From NCBI GenBank assembly GCA_016872555.1, contig VGZO01000002.1, forward strand, positions 92,514-156,513: a DNA stretch of 64,000 nucleotides, given 5' to 3'. Positions 1-11,347 of this stretch are shown piece after piece. The notes under the pieces are model-generated. The model searched no databases. It was not told the DNA's origin and saw only the letters and a list, made by a program, of their open reading frames with translations. Position numbers and translations under genes: made by a program. Position 1 is the first letter of the stretch. Every line of letters begins with the position of its first letter. This stretch comes from Planctomycetota bacterium (GTDB lineage Bacteria > Planctomycetota > Planctomycetia > Pirellulales > UBA1268).

Positions 1-1010
1 GTGAGCACGACACACACCCGGCCGGTCGTCGGGTCGGCCCAGGCGATCGTCCCGGTCGATCCGGTGTGGCCGAACGTCTCCGCGGAGCAGCCCGGGCTGC
101 CGGCGGCGCTGCCGATGTCGAACCCGAGGCCGCGCGGTCGGATCCCGGGGGGGTTGTGGTTGCGGATCATCTGCCGCTCGACGTCGGGAGCGCACAGCCG
201 GCCGTTGGCGGCGAGAAACTCGGCGAGAAACGTGCCCACGTCGGCGGCCGACGCCTGCACGCCCCCCCACGGCGCTCCCAGCGCCCGCCACCAGGGGCTG
301 TTCCAATCCCAGTCGCGCGCCGCCGGATCGCCGCCTCCCGCCTCGGGCGCGGCATGCTCGGTCTGCACCGGCACGACCTCGGCGGCGGTGAACCGCCCCA
401 TCCCGAGCGCCGAGCGCGTCATCCCCAGCGGCTCGAACACCGCCCGGGCGACGAACGCCCGAAAGTCCTCGCCGGTGATCCGCTCGGCGATCCGCGCGGC
501 CAGGAGGATCCCCATGCTCGAGTAGCGATAGCGCTCGCCGGGGGCGAAGGCCAGCGGCGTCCGCGCCGCCCGGGCGGCGAACTCGGCGAGCGGAGCGTGG
601 TCGCGGCGCAGGGCATCATTGTCGGGGAGCTGGTCGGGGAGTCCCGAGACGTGGGTCAGCAGGTGGCCCAGCGTGATCCGCTCGCGGCCCCCGTCGGCGA
701 CGTCGGGGAGGAAGCGGTGCACCGGATCGTCGAGCCGGGCGGCCCCGCGCGCGACGAGCGTCATCACCGCTGCGGCGCTGATCGGCTTGGCGATCGACCC
801 GAGGAGGAACGACGCGTCGGCGGCGACGCCGAAGGGATGCGTCGCGGCGCCGTCGGGGCCCGCGACGTGGAGCACGGCCCCCCGCACGAGGCCGGTGGTC
901 ACTGCGCCGGCCAGGCCGGCGGCGGCGCGGTCGATCGCGGCCGCGGCGGGCCCGGCGGCGAGGCCCCCGACGACGCCGAGCCCCGTGCCGATCGCCGTTC
1001 GCCGATCCAT
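1..1010 (-). CDS. Serine hydrolase, class C beta-lactamase/AmpC fold (3' end outside window)
   Basis: The minus-strand frame is open from 1010 to the window edge, so the C-terminus is missing. From the chosen start it carries SIAK at residues 72-75 (nucleophile Ser and Lys of S-x-x-K), a YSS motif around residue 165 (Y-x-N/S) and HTGST near the visible end (the KTG equivalent). An alanine- and glycine-rich N-terminus after RR resembles an export signal, so the protein is probably periplasmic. The start is the ATG at 1010, with GGAGG 9 nt upstream; an ATG at 1019 lies too close to that site. The family includes esterases, D-aminopeptidases, DD-peptidases and muropeptide amidases, so the substrate is open. 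It diverges from the DPP-IV gene at 1081. Confidence 0.85.
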   Translation of the reverse strand, partial: MDRRTAIGTGLGVVGGLAAGPAAAAIDRAAAGLAGAVTTGLVRGAVLHVAGPDGAATHPFGVAADASFLLGSIAKPISAAAVMTLVARGAARLDDPVHRFLPDVADGGRERITLGHLLTHVSGLPDQLPDNDALRRDHAPLAEFAARAARTPLAFAPGERYRYSSMGILLAARIAERITGEDFRAFVARAVFEPLGMTRSALGMGRFTAAEVVPVQTEHAAPEAGGGDPAARDWDWNSPWWRALGAPWGGVQASAADVGTFLAEFLAANGRLCAPDVERQMIRNHNPPGIRPRGLGFDIGSAAGSPGCSAETFGHTGSTGTIAWADPTTGRVCVVL

Positions 1011-1080
1011 CCGTGCCATCCTCCAGGTCTCCTCGCCGGCCCGCTTTCGGGGCCGCGCCGCGCGGTGCTACATTCCTGGC

Positions 1081-3354
1081 ATGTTCGCCACCATCATCAG
1101 TATCGCACGCCGCGGCCTGCCGTACCTCGTGGGGATGGTCGCCTGCGCGGCCGTCCCGGCAGCCGACCTGTCGCTCGAGCGGATCATGGGGAGCCCGGCG
1201 CTCTCCGGGCCCGTTCCCCGTGGCCTCAAGCTCGCGCCGGACGGCCGGCTCGCGACGCTCCTCCGTCCCCGCGCCGCCGACCGCGAACGCTACGACCTGT
1301 GGGCGATCGACACGACGACCGGCGCCGAGCGGATGCTCGTCGACTCGACGGCCCTCGGCAGCGGCGCCGAGGTCTCCGAAGAAGAGAAGATGCGGCGCGA
1401 GCGGGCCCGGCTCGGCGGCACGCGCGGCGTCGTCGACTACGCTTGGAGCGCCGACGGCAGCCAGGTCCTCGTGCCCCTCGACGGCGATCTGTATGTCGTC
1501 ACCGCGGCCGACGGCGCCGTCACGCGGCTCACCGCGACGGCGGCCACCGAGCTCGACGCCCGGATCGCCCCCGGCGGCCGCGCCGTGTCGTTCGTGCGCG
1601 ACCACAACCTTTTTCTCCACGACCTCGCCAGCGGCACCGAGCGCGCCCTGACGACCGACGGCGGCGGCGCGGTGACGTGGGGCGTCGCCGAGTTCGTCGC
1701 CCAGGAGGAGATGGACCGCAGCGACGGCGTCTGGTGGAGCCCCGACGGCACGCGCCTCGTGGCCACCCGGGTCGACGAGGCAGACGTGGCGCTGGTCACA
1801 CGCGCGGCGATCGGCGCCGACGGCACGCGCGTCCACACCCAGCGCTACCCGCGAGCCGGCACGGCCAACGCCCGCGTGGAGTTGTTCGTGTTCTCTTCCG
1901 GCGCCCCCGCCGGCACGGCGCCGGTGCCCCTCGATCTCGGCGCCGACCCCGACGTCTACGTGGCCCGGGTCGCCTGGGCCGCCGACGGCCGCTCGATCCT
2001 CGTCCAGCGCCAGTCGCGCGACCAGCAGCGGCTCGAGCTCGTCCGCTTCGACCCCGCCACCGGCCAGGGCACCGCCGTCGACGGCGAGACCCACGGCACG
2101 TGGATCAACCTCGGCGACGAGCTCCGCCCGCTGGCCGACGGCCGCGTGCTTCTCTCCAGCGAGCGCGACGGCTTCCGCCACGTGTGGCTCGTCGGCGGCG
2201 TGGCCGCCGAGCAGGTGACGCGCGGCGCCTGGGCCCTCGACAAGATCGTCGGCTTCGACGCGGCCGCGGGGCGCGTGTTCTTCATCGGCTGGACCGACAC
2301 GCCCCTCGAGCGCCATCTGTACGCCGTCGACCTCCCGCGCGACGGCCGCCCGGCGACGCCGCCCCGGCGGCTCACCGAGCCGGGAGGCTGGCACGACGCG
2401 GCGCTCGACCGGTCCGCCACCCGCGCGCTGGTCACGCGTTCCACGCCCACGCAGCCGCCGCAGACCTACCTCGCCGACGCGGCCGGGAAACGGCTCCGCT
2501 GGATCGAGGAAAACCGCCCCGAGGGTGATCATCCCTACGCGCCGTTCATGGCCGGCCACGTCGCGCCGGAGTTCGGCACGCTCGTCACGCCCGACGGGAC
2601 GACGCTCCATTTCTCCCATCTCCGGCCACGGTTGGCCGCCGGCGAGAGGGCGCCGGCGCTGGTGATCGTGTACGGCGGCCCCGGCGTCGGCCCGCTCGCG
2701 GCACGGCGCTGGGGGAGCCTGACGGCGCAGTACTTCGTGCGCCGCGGCTGGCACGTGTTCTCGCTCGACAATCGCGGCACGAGCGGCCGCGGCAAGGCGT
2801 TCGAGGATCCGATCCACCGCAACCTCGGCGCGATCGAAGTCGCCGACCAAATGCTCGGCCATTCCTGGCTCGCGGCCCGCGACGACGTCGACCCACGGCG
2901 GCTCGCGGTCCAGGGGTGGAGCTATGGCGGCTACATGGTCCTCCGCTTGCTCGCCGCCCACCCGCGGGCGTTCGTCGCCGGCGTCGCCGGCGCCCCGGTG
3001 ACCGCGTGGGATCTCTACGACACCCACTACACCGAGCGCTACCTCGGCAACCCGGCGCTCGACCGCGCGCCGTTCGACCGCGCCGACGTCGTCCCTGTCG
3101 CCAACCGGATCACCGACCCGCTCCTCCTCGTCCACGGCATGGCCGACGACAACGTCGTCTTCGACAACAGCGCCGCCCTCGCCGCGCGGCTGCAGCGGAC
3201 CGGCCGGCTGTTCGAGATGATGGTCTACCCCGGCCAGACGCACCGGATCGCCGGCCCCGAACTGGGCGTCCACCTGTGGCGCTCGATCGAGGACTTCCTC
3301 GACCGCCGCGCCGGGGCCGCCCACACCGTGACCCCCCCCGGAGCCGACCGATGA
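1081..3354 (+). CDS. Secreted dipeptidyl-peptidase IV family (S9) peptidase
   Basis: 757 aa. A hydrophobic N-terminus ending near AVPAADL suggests export. The first two thirds form the DPP-IV type beta-propeller and include the double-glutamate motif AQEEMDR, which in this family holds the substrate N-terminus. The C-terminal alpha/beta-hydrolase domain has GWSYGG with Ser614, an acidic loop HGMADDN (Asp689/690) and His721 in PGQTHR, so the triad is complete. The length fits bacterial DPP-IV (about 700-750 aa). The frame is open further upstream, but that extension lies over the divergent hydrolase and has no signal peptide; the ATG at 1081 gives a normal exported protein. Predicted to release Xaa-Pro or related dipeptides from peptides. 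Confidence 0.92.
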   Translation: MFATIISIARRGLPYLVGMVACAAVPAADLSLERIMGSPALSGPVPRGLKLAPDGRLATLLRPRAADRERYDLWAIDTTTGAERMLVDSTALGSGAEVSEEEKMRRERARLGGTRGVVDYAWSADGSQVLVPLDGDLYVVTAADGAVTRLTATAATELDARIAPGGRAVSFVRDHNLFLHDLASGTERALTTDGGGAVTWGVAEFVAQEEMDRSDGVWWSPDGTRLVATRVDEADVALVTRAAIGADGTRVHTQRYPRAGTANARVELFVFSSGAPAGTAPVPLDLGADPDVYVARVAWAADGRSILVQRQSRDQQRLELVRFDPATGQGTAVDGETHGTWINLGDELRPLADGRVLLSSERDGFRHVWLVGGVAAEQVTRGAWALDKIVGFDAAAGRVFFIGWTDTPLERHLYAVDLPRDGRPATPPRRLTEPGGWHDAALDRSATRALVTRSTPTQPPQTYLADAAGKRLRWIEENRPEGDHPYAPFMAGHVAPEFGTLVTPDGTTLHFSHLRPRLAAGERAPALVIVYGGPGVGPLAARRWGSLTAQYFVRRGWHVFSLDNRGTSGRGKAFEDPIHRNLGAIEVADQMLGHSWLAARDDVDPRRLAVQGWSYGGYMVLRLLAAHPRAFVAGVAGAPVTAWDLYDTHYTERYLGNPALDRAPFDRADVVPVANRITDPLLLVHGMADDNVVFDNSAALAARLQRTGRLFEMMVYPGQTHRIAGPELGVHLWRSIEDFLDRRAGAAHTVTPPGADR

Positions 3355-3481
3355 TCCACCGCCGCCGCCGCGGGAAGCTCGTCTGCATCGGCCGCTGACG
3401 GCGGCTGGTATCCTGCGGAGGAGGACCGACGAACCTGCGCGGCACGCCGCCGCGCTCGGGCGGTCGTGGGAGCAACGTCGG

Positions 3482-4783
3482 ATGCAACGCTCGTTCGCCT
3501 GGGCGGCGGTGGCCCTGTTCGTCGCCGGACCGACGGCCCGGGGAGACGACTGGCCCCAGTGGCGCGGCCCGCAGCGCGACGGGGTGTGGCGCGAGACCGG
3601 CACCGTCGAGGACTTCGCGGCGCCGCGCCTCGAGCCGGCGTGGCGGGCCCCGATCGGCCCCGGCTATTCCGGCCCGGTGGTCGCCGGGGGGCGGGTGTTC
3701 GTCACCGACAGGCAGACGAAGCCGGCCCAGGTGGAGCGCGTGCTGGCCTTCGCCGCCGACACCGGCAAGGCGCTGTGGACCCACGAATACCCCTGCGTCT
3801 ACCGCAACATCGGCTACGAGGCCGGCCCCCGGGCGAGCGTCACGGTCGAAGGGGAGCGCGTCTGGGCCCTGGGGGCGATGGGCCATCTCCACTGCCTCGC
3901 CGCCGCCGACGGCCGCGTCGAGTGGCAGCGCGACCTCGGCACCGACTACGCCGTCGAGATGCCGATCTGGGGGATCGCCGGCGCGCCGCTGGTCGACGGC
4001 GAGCGCCTCATCATCCATCTCGGCGGCAGCGACGGCGCGTGCGTCGTGGCGCTCGACAAGTCCACCGGCCGCGAGCTCTGGCGGGCGCTGGCCGACCGGG
4101 GCCAGTACACGGCGCCGATCATCGTCACGCAGGCGGGGCGGCGCGTGCTCGTCGTCTGGACCGGCGACAGCGTGGCCGGGCTCGCGCCGGAGAGCGGCGC
4201 CGTCCTTTGGCAGGTCCCGTTCAAGCCGCGCAACATGCCGATCGGCGTCGCCACGCCGGTGGTCTCAGGAGACCGGCTGTTCCTCACCAGCTTCTACGAC
4301 GGGTCGATGATGCTCCGGCTCGGGCAGGACGCCCCCACCGCCACCGTCCTCTGGCACCGCGTCGGCGCCAGCGAGCGCCAGACCGACGCGCTCCACTCGA
4401 TCATCGGCACGCCGCTGTTCCTCGGCGGCCACGTCTACGGCGTCGACAGCTACGGCGAGCTGCGCTGCCTCGACGCCGCCACAGGCGACCGGGTGTGGGA
4501 GGACCTGACGGCGACCCCCAAGGCGCGCTGGAGCACGATCCACATCGTCCAGCGTGGCGACGGCGACGCGGTGTGGATGTTCAACGAGCGCGGCGAGTTG
4601 ATCGTCGCGCGGCTCACGCCCGCGGGCTGCAAAGAGACGAGCCGGACGGCGATCCTCGAGCCGACGACCGACCAGCTGCCGCAGCGCGGCGGCGTCTGCT
4701 GGTCGCACCCGGCGTTCGCCGGCCGCCGCGTCTACGCGCGCAACGACAAGGAGCTGGTGTGCGTGAACCTGGCGGCGCCGTGA
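3482..4783 (+). CDS. Secreted PQQ-like beta-propeller protein
   Basis: 433 aa. The signal peptide (residues 1-21, ending near TARG) is followed by DWPQWRGPQRDG, the usual N-terminal hallmark of planctomycete outer-membrane-BamB-like propeller proteins. Repeating blades carry Trp-rich PQQ-type motifs such as ALWTHEY, VEWQRDL, ELWRALA and VLWQVPF. No quinone-enzyme catalytic features are recognisable, so this is more likely a binding or scaffold propeller than a dehydrogenase. Its stop overlaps the GTG start of rsmH (GTGA, 4780-4783), implying translational coupling despite the unrelated functions. Confidence 0.85.
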   Translation: MQRSFAWAAVALFVAGPTARGDDWPQWRGPQRDGVWRETGTVEDFAAPRLEPAWRAPIGPGYSGPVVAGGRVFVTDRQTKPAQVERVLAFAADTGKALWTHEYPCVYRNIGYEAGPRASVTVEGERVWALGAMGHLHCLAAADGRVEWQRDLGTDYAVEMPIWGIAGAPLVDGERLIIHLGGSDGACVVALDKSTGRELWRALADRGQYTAPIIVTQAGRRVLVVWTGDSVAGLAPESGAVLWQVPFKPRNMPIGVATPVVSGDRLFLTSFYDGSMMLRLGQDAPTATVLWHRVGASERQTDALHSIIGTPLFLGGHVYGVDSYGELRCLDAATGDRVWEDLTATPKARWSTIHIVQRGDGDAVWMFNERGELIVARLTPAGCKETSRTAILEPTTDQLPQRGGVCWSHPAFAGRRVYARNDKELVCVNLAAP

Positions 4784-5715
4784 ACGACGCCGCACCGGCC
4801 GACGGCACCGCCCCCGACCCCCCCCCGCCGCGGCGTGCCGCGACCGTCCACACCCCCGTCCTCGCCGCCGAGGCGCTCGGCCTGCTGGCGCTCGAGCCGG
4901 GGATGACCGTCGTCGACGGCACGCTCGGCGGCGGTGGCCACACGCGGCTCCTCCTCGATGCGGTCGGCCCGACGGGGCGCGTGATCGCCTGCGACCTCGA
5001 CCACGGCGCGATCGAGCGCGCGGCGGCGGAGTTCGCCGGCCGGCCGGTGCGCCTCGCCCACGCCAACTTCCGCGACATCCCCGAGGTGCTCGACGCGGTG
5101 GGGATCGACACCGTCGACGCCGTCCTCCTCGACATCGGCCTGTCGAGCGACCAGCTCGCCGACCACGAGCGCGGGTTCTCGTTCGACGCCGACGGGCCGC
5201 TCGACCTCCGCTTCGACGTCTCCGAGGGGGAGCCGGCGTGGCGGCTGGTCGCCCGGCTGCGCCCGGAGACGCTCGCCGACATCCTCCACCGCTTCGGCGA
5301 GGAGCGCTACGGGAAGCGGATCGCCCGCCGGATCGCCACCGTCCGCGAGAAGGAGCCGATCCGTACCGCCCGGCAATTCGCGCGCGTGGTGGCGTTGGCC
5401 GTGCCACCGCAGCATCCGCCGGCGCGGATCCATCCGGCGACGCGATCGTTTCAGGCGCTGCGGATCGCCGTCAACGAGGAGCTCAAGAGCCTGTCGATCG
5501 CGCTATCGCGGATCCCCGGCCGCCTCCGCCCCGGTGGGCGCCTGGCGGTGATTTCGTTTCATTCCCTCGAGGACCGGCTGGTGAAGCAGGCGTTTCTCAA
5601 TGCCCAGACCTGGGAGCGCCTGACGCGCTCACCGGTCGAGGCGGGGCCGGAGGAAGTGGCCCGCAATCCGCGGGGCCGGTCGGCGAAGCTGCGCGCGGCG
5701 CGGCGGCAAGGATGA
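4780..5715 (+). CDS. rsmH: 16S rRNA (cytosine1402-N4)-methyltransferase RsmH
   Basis: 311 aa, normal for RsmH/MraW. The N-terminus has HTPVLAAEAL followed by the SAM-binding glycine-rich motif DGTLGGGGHT. Other family blocks are VLLDIGLSSDQL, RGFSFDADGPLDLRFD, RIHPATRSFQALRIAVNEEL and VISFHSLEDRLVK. The enzyme methylates N4 of C1402 in the ribosomal P site. Translation starts at a GTG that overlaps the stop of the upstream PQQ-propeller gene. In most bacteria rsmH sits in the dcw division cluster after mraZ and before ftsL/ftsI; none of those genes is here, in line with the loss of the FtsZ-based cluster in planctomycetes. Confidence 0.97.
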   Translation: MNDAAPADGTAPDPPPPRRAATVHTPVLAAEALGLLALEPGMTVVDGTLGGGGHTRLLLDAVGPTGRVIACDLDHGAIERAAAEFAGRPVRLAHANFRDIPEVLDAVGIDTVDAVLLDIGLSSDQLADHERGFSFDADGPLDLRFDVSEGEPAWRLVARLRPETLADILHRFGEERYGKRIARRIATVREKEPIRTARQFARVVALAVPPQHPPARIHPATRSFQALRIAVNEELKSLSIALSRIPGRLRPGGRLAVISFHSLEDRLVKQAFLNAQTWERLTRSPVEAGPEEVARNPRGRSAKLRAARRQG

Positions 5716-6091
5716 CGCGATCGGGTCTTCCGGCGGTTCGACGGGCCACCGCGCCGGGGAGCCTCCGCTCGGGCTCGACAGAGGGGGGGCGCCCCTCGCG
5801 CCTTTGCCCTCGCATCGACCCGCAGCACGGGGCGACGGGCCGATGCGAGGGCGACGGCGGAGGGGCTTCGCGGGTCCCGTGATCGGAATGCAACCATGAC
5901 GCCGTCCGGTTTTCGTCACTCGCCGTGCAGGTGAGCCGAAAACCCCCCTGTTCCCGCGGCCGGATCGGTCTGGCCGCGACGCACGCCATCGGGGATAGTC
6001 TGCCCGGCCATGGCCGCCCCGCGGGTGCGGCAGCGCGTCGATGCCGTTCAGTCCGTCGATTCCTCCACGATCAGCCCCGTCGGTGGCTCCC
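5716..6091. other. Intergenic region with a large two-tier hairpin
   Basis: 376 bases between rsmH and the LysM gene with no credible gene. It contains an extended inverted repeat, annotated separately at 5791-5866. The remaining sequence is less biased in base use than the flanking genes. The last 90 bases probably carry the promoter of the LysM gene, but I cannot name -35/-10 boxes with confidence. Confidence 0.6.
5791..5866 (+). terminator. Two-tier stem-loop downstream of rsmH (possible terminator or structured RNA)
   Basis: The inner stem is perfect over 12 bp: GCCCTCGCATCG at 5806-5817 pairs with CGATGCGAGGGC at 5841-5852. The outer stem is 7 bp: GCCCCTC at 5791-5797 pairs with GAGGGGC at 5860-5866. 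It starts about 75 nt after the rsmH stop. No U-tract follows, so it is not a classical intrinsic terminator; it could stop readthrough, stabilise the mRNA 3' end or be part of an RNA. Confidence 0.45.
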
Positions 6092-6793
6092 ATGAACCGC
6101 GAGAAGCAGATCCTCCTCGGCTTCCTCGGGCTGCTGTGCGGCGGCTTCGTGGCGATCCTCGGCGCGAAGCTGTTCATCCCGCGCCCTCCGGCGGGCGCCG
6201 GTCCCGATATCGACGCGCCGTCGCGGGTCGCCGAGCCACAGCTCGTCGTCGAACCGCCGGCGCTCGACGCTCCCGACGACCGCCCCCTTCCGGCCGCCAC
6301 TCCGGACGATCCGCCGCCCGCGTTCGACCGTTATGCCGGCCGCAGCGCCTTCGCCACACGCGACGACGAGGTCACCCGCGCGGCGTTTGTCGATGACCCG
6401 CCCGGCGGCGACCAGACGGAACCGCCTTCGGCGGACTCACCGGACGTGCCTCCGGCGGACGTAGCAGCGGTCACACGTGTATCAACAACGCCGACAAATC
6501 CGCTCGCCGATGTCGACATTGCAGTCGCTCCCGAGCCGCACGCCAAGCCCGATGCTGTTCGCGACTCCCACGTGACGGCGCCTGGCGACTCTTGGTGGGC
6601 GATCGCCGAGCGCGCCTATGGCGATGGCCGCTACTACAAGGCGCTCTACGCCTGGAATCGCCAGGTCGATCCGGGTGTGTCGCTCGTGCCGGGGACGCGT
6701 CTGGAGATCCCGCCGGTCGGCCGGCTCGAGGGAGCCTGGCCGCGGCTCGTGCCCGCGCCGGCCGCGGTCGGAGACCAGCGCGGCGCGGATTGA
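6092..6793 (+). CDS. Membrane-anchored LysM domain protein
   Basis: 233 aa. The N-terminus MNREKQ is followed by one hydrophobic helix (about residues 7-27, LLGFLGLLCGGFVAILGAKL), then a long Pro/Asp-rich, probably disordered linker to about residue 150. A C-terminal LysM module follows (DSWWAIAERAYGDGRYYKAL to GTRLEIPP). LysM modules bind N-acetylglucosamine-containing glycans, mainly peptidoglycan, so this is likely an inner-membrane protein reaching into the wall. The ATG at 6092 places the membrane helix at the N-terminus; an in-frame ATG at 6041 would add 17 residues with no helix. It occupies the position after rsmH where ftsL lies in other bacteria, but shows no FtsL-like coiled coil. 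Confidence 0.75.
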   Translation: MNREKQILLGFLGLLCGGFVAILGAKLFIPRPPAGAGPDIDAPSRVAEPQLVVEPPALDAPDDRPLPAATPDDPPPAFDRYAGRSAFATRDDEVTRAAFVDDPPGGDQTEPPSADSPDVPPADVAAVTRVSTTPTNPLADVDIAVAPEPHAKPDAVRDSHVTAPGDSWWAIAERAYGDGRYYKALYAWNRQVDPGVSLVPGTRLEIPPVGRLEGAWPRLVPAPAAVGDQRGAD

Positions 6794-6824
6794 CCGCGGC
6801 ACCCCTGCCGACCACACTGCCGGG

Positions 6825-9260
<2,436 letters not shown>

Positions 9261-9277
9261 GTGTCAGCCCAAGGCCG

Positions 9278-10162
9278 TCACTTCCCGCCGAACTTGTAGG
9301 CGGTGTTGCGCGGGTCGAAGTCGGCGTCTGTGAAGCCGTTGTTGATCTTCACGTTCATGTAGGTGTATTCCTCCATGAGCAACGGCTGGCCCCCCGCCTC
9401 CGTCGGCCAGTCGTAGGCCTCGTAGCGGATCGGGATCTGCAGTTCGTCGTCGATGAACACCCGGGCCAGATGGAAGCGGAAGTTCTTCCGCGGCACCGGG
9501 TGCGTGACCTGGATGCAGGTGCAGACGCGGCCGTTGACCTTCGCCCCGGGGAAGAAGTTGACCTCGCATTCGGCGAACTGCTTGTCGTATTCAGCGACCT
9601 CGAGGAGCCGCTTGGTGAGGTTCTCGACGCCCAGTTCGGTGACCGGATAGCGCTGGCCCGACATCGCCAGCATGCTCTGCGGCTTGAGCGACACCGTGCC
9701 GACCATCGCCTTCACGCCGCTGCCGGCATGGGCAAGCATGTTGCCGTCGTTGCGGCCGTCGACGTAGATCACCTCCTGGCCCTTCACCGAGTCGGGGCCG
9801 AGGAAATAGAGGTAGACGCTGAACGGGGCGCGGCGGATCTTGGCGAACATGTACTCGTGTTCGCCGAGCTTGCGGTCGATCCGCTCGCGCTTGACGACCG
9901 TTGCCGAGTAGTCCTGGATCCCGGCCTCGATGCCGGCCAAGCCCTTGCGGGCGACCTCGACGGCCGCGTCGAGCGGATGGGGGCCGGCCGGCGCGGGAAC
10001 GGCATCGGGCGCACCGATGTTGCCCTCCGGCAGCCCCCCCTGGGGAAGCAGGCCAGGGCCGAGCGCCTGCTGTGCCCGGGCAGGCAAGGCCAGCACCGCG
10101 AGCACGAGGCACCCCCGTGCGGCGCCGAATACCAAACCCGCGAGCCCGCGCTGCGAAGCCAT
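9278..10162 (-). CDS. DUF1571 domain-containing exported protein
   Basis: 294 aa. A signal peptide (AARGCLVLAVLALPARAQQ) is followed by a DUF1571-like body: AGIQDYSATVVKRERID near residue 90, then the YLYFLGPDSVKGQEVIYVDGRNDGNM-type strand region (residues not listed in full), and a C-terminal DELQIPIRYEAYDWP block. This family is common and uncharacterised in planctomycetes and resembles the LolA/LolB-type lipoprotein-carrier fold, which suggests envelope lipid or lipoprotein handling; that role is inference. The start is the ATG at 10162, with GGAGGG 8 nt upstream. It converges with the S9 peptidase gene, leaving a 17-base gap. Confidence 0.85.
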   Translation of the reverse strand: MASQRGLAGLVFGAARGCLVLAVLALPARAQQALGPGLLPQGGLPEGNIGAPDAVPAPAGPHPLDAAVEVARKGLAGIEAGIQDYSATVVKRERIDRKLGEHEYMFAKIRRAPFSVYLYFLGPDSVKGQEVIYVDGRNDGNMLAHAGSGVKAMVGTVSLKPQSMLAMSGQRYPVTELGVENLTKRLLEVAEYDKQFAECEVNFFPGAKVNGRVCTCIQVTHPVPRKNFRFHLARVFIDDELQIPIRYEAYDWPTEAGGQPLLMEEYTYMNVKINNGFTDADFDPRNTAYKFGGK

Positions 10163-10637
10163 CACGTTCACCCTCCGTGGATCGATCGAACCGGCGTCGC
10201 GCCAGCCATCCCTGGCAAGCGCTCCCTGGCAGTCTTCGGCGCTCGGCGAGAGGAGCCTGCTCCCGCCGCGTCGTCCGTGTGCGTCAGCGGGTTTCATCGC
10301 CGTCGCCGCCCACGGGCATGAACCACTCCCAACGCGGCGTCAGGGTCGCCCCGCCAACGCCGCCGATCCTGCTGGCTGCGGGGAGTGTAGCGGTCGTAGG
10401 GGCCTGAAACCATGGCGATTTCGGCCGCCAAGAGCCTGCTTCCGTGACTGGTGGCAACGCTCGGCAACCGGGAACACCACCAGCGTTTTTCACGGGCGAC
10501 CGGCTGGAACGACACCTTCCGTCCGGCGGCCGGCGACGTTCCACGGCGACTTTTTCCGCCACCGACCCGGGTGGCCCCTTGCCCTCTCCCCGGCCCACGA
10601 GCATGCTCCACGGATCCCTCCCCTTCCCCCCGCCGCC
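10163..10637. other. Intergenic region between divergent genes; nothing recognised
   Basis: 475 bases separate the DUF1571 start and the MBL-fold start. It must hold promoters for both divergent genes. A short G-rich stretch around 10381 and a locally AT-richer patch near 10487-10497 and 10546-10553 are the only visible contrasts. I see no RNA gene, repeat or protein-coding stretch that I can support. Confidence 0.5.
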
Positions 10638-11315
10638 ATGGCCACGGTCAGCTCCCTCACCCCCGCCCCCTCCGTCGCGGTCGTCCGCGTCGAGTCGGCT
10701 CCGTTCGCCGAACACGCCTACGTCGTCCATCGCCCGGACCGCAGCGACTGCGTCGTCGTCGATCCCGGCTTCGAGACCGGCGACTTGATCGAGGCGATCG
10801 TCGAGCGCGGCCTGACCCCGGCCGCGATCCTCCTCACCCACGGCCACTCCGACCACATCGCCGGCTGCCACGCCGTCCGCCGGCACTGGCCCGGGGTGCC
10901 GATCCTCGTCGGCCGCGACGACGCCGACAAACTCGTCGACGCGGTCGCCAACCTGTCGGCCGCGTTCGGCGTGGCGATCACGGCCCCCCCCGCCGACAGG
11001 CTGCTCGACGACGGCGACCAGCTCGACTTCGCCGGCCTTCCGCTCACCGTGATCGCCCTCCCCGGCCACTCCCGCGGCCACGTCATTTTCGTCCTCGCCG
11101 GCCACCCGATCGTGGTCCTCGGGGGCGACGTGCTGTTTCACGAGGGGATCGGCAGGACCGACTTCCCCGATGGCGATTTCACCAGCCTCGCCACCGGCAT
11201 CCGCTCGCGCCTCTACGCGTTCGGCCCGGACACGGTCGTCCTCCCCGGCCATGGGCCGCCGACCACGATCGGCCACGAACGGATCCACAACCCGTTCGTC
11301 CCCGCCGTCGATTGA
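10638..11315 (+). CDS. MBL-fold metallohydrolase (glyoxalase II-like)
   Basis: 225 aa, cytosolic. The zinc-binding motif is complete: H68-G-H70-S-D72-H73, then PGHSRGHVIF (third ligand His), GGDVLFHEGIGRTD (bridging Asp) and a final PGHGPPT His. The order and short length match the YcbL/glyoxalase-II-like branch rather than beta-lactamases. Expected chemistry is hydrolysis of a thioester such as S-D-lactoylglutathione or a related acylthiol, but the substrate-binding domain of true GloB is absent. The start at 10638 begins just before the first strand. A 32-base gap precedes the acyltransferase gene. Confidence 0.88.
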   Translation: MATVSSLTPAPSVAVVRVESAPFAEHAYVVHRPDRSDCVVVDPGFETGDLIEAIVERGLTPAAILLTHGHSDHIAGCHAVRRHWPGVPILVGRDDADKLVDAVANLSAAFGVAITAPPADRLLDDGDQLDFAGLPLTVIALPGHSRGHVIFVLAGHPIVVLGGDVLFHEGIGRTDFPDGDFTSLATGIRSRLYAFGPDTVVLPGHGPPTTIGHERIHNPFVPAVD

Positions 11316-11347
11316 CCGACGAACCCGACCGCACGGACAATTGCCGT

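Noticed and set aside
616..3603. Minus-strand open frame of nearly 1000 codons
   Set aside because: Antisense shadow of the DPP-IV gene, which has a complete catalytic triad and signal peptide.
5716..6091. Small ORFs in the gap after rsmH
   Set aside because: They are short, Arg/Pro-rich in every frame and interrupted by the hairpin; none has a ribosome binding site or a recognisable sequence.
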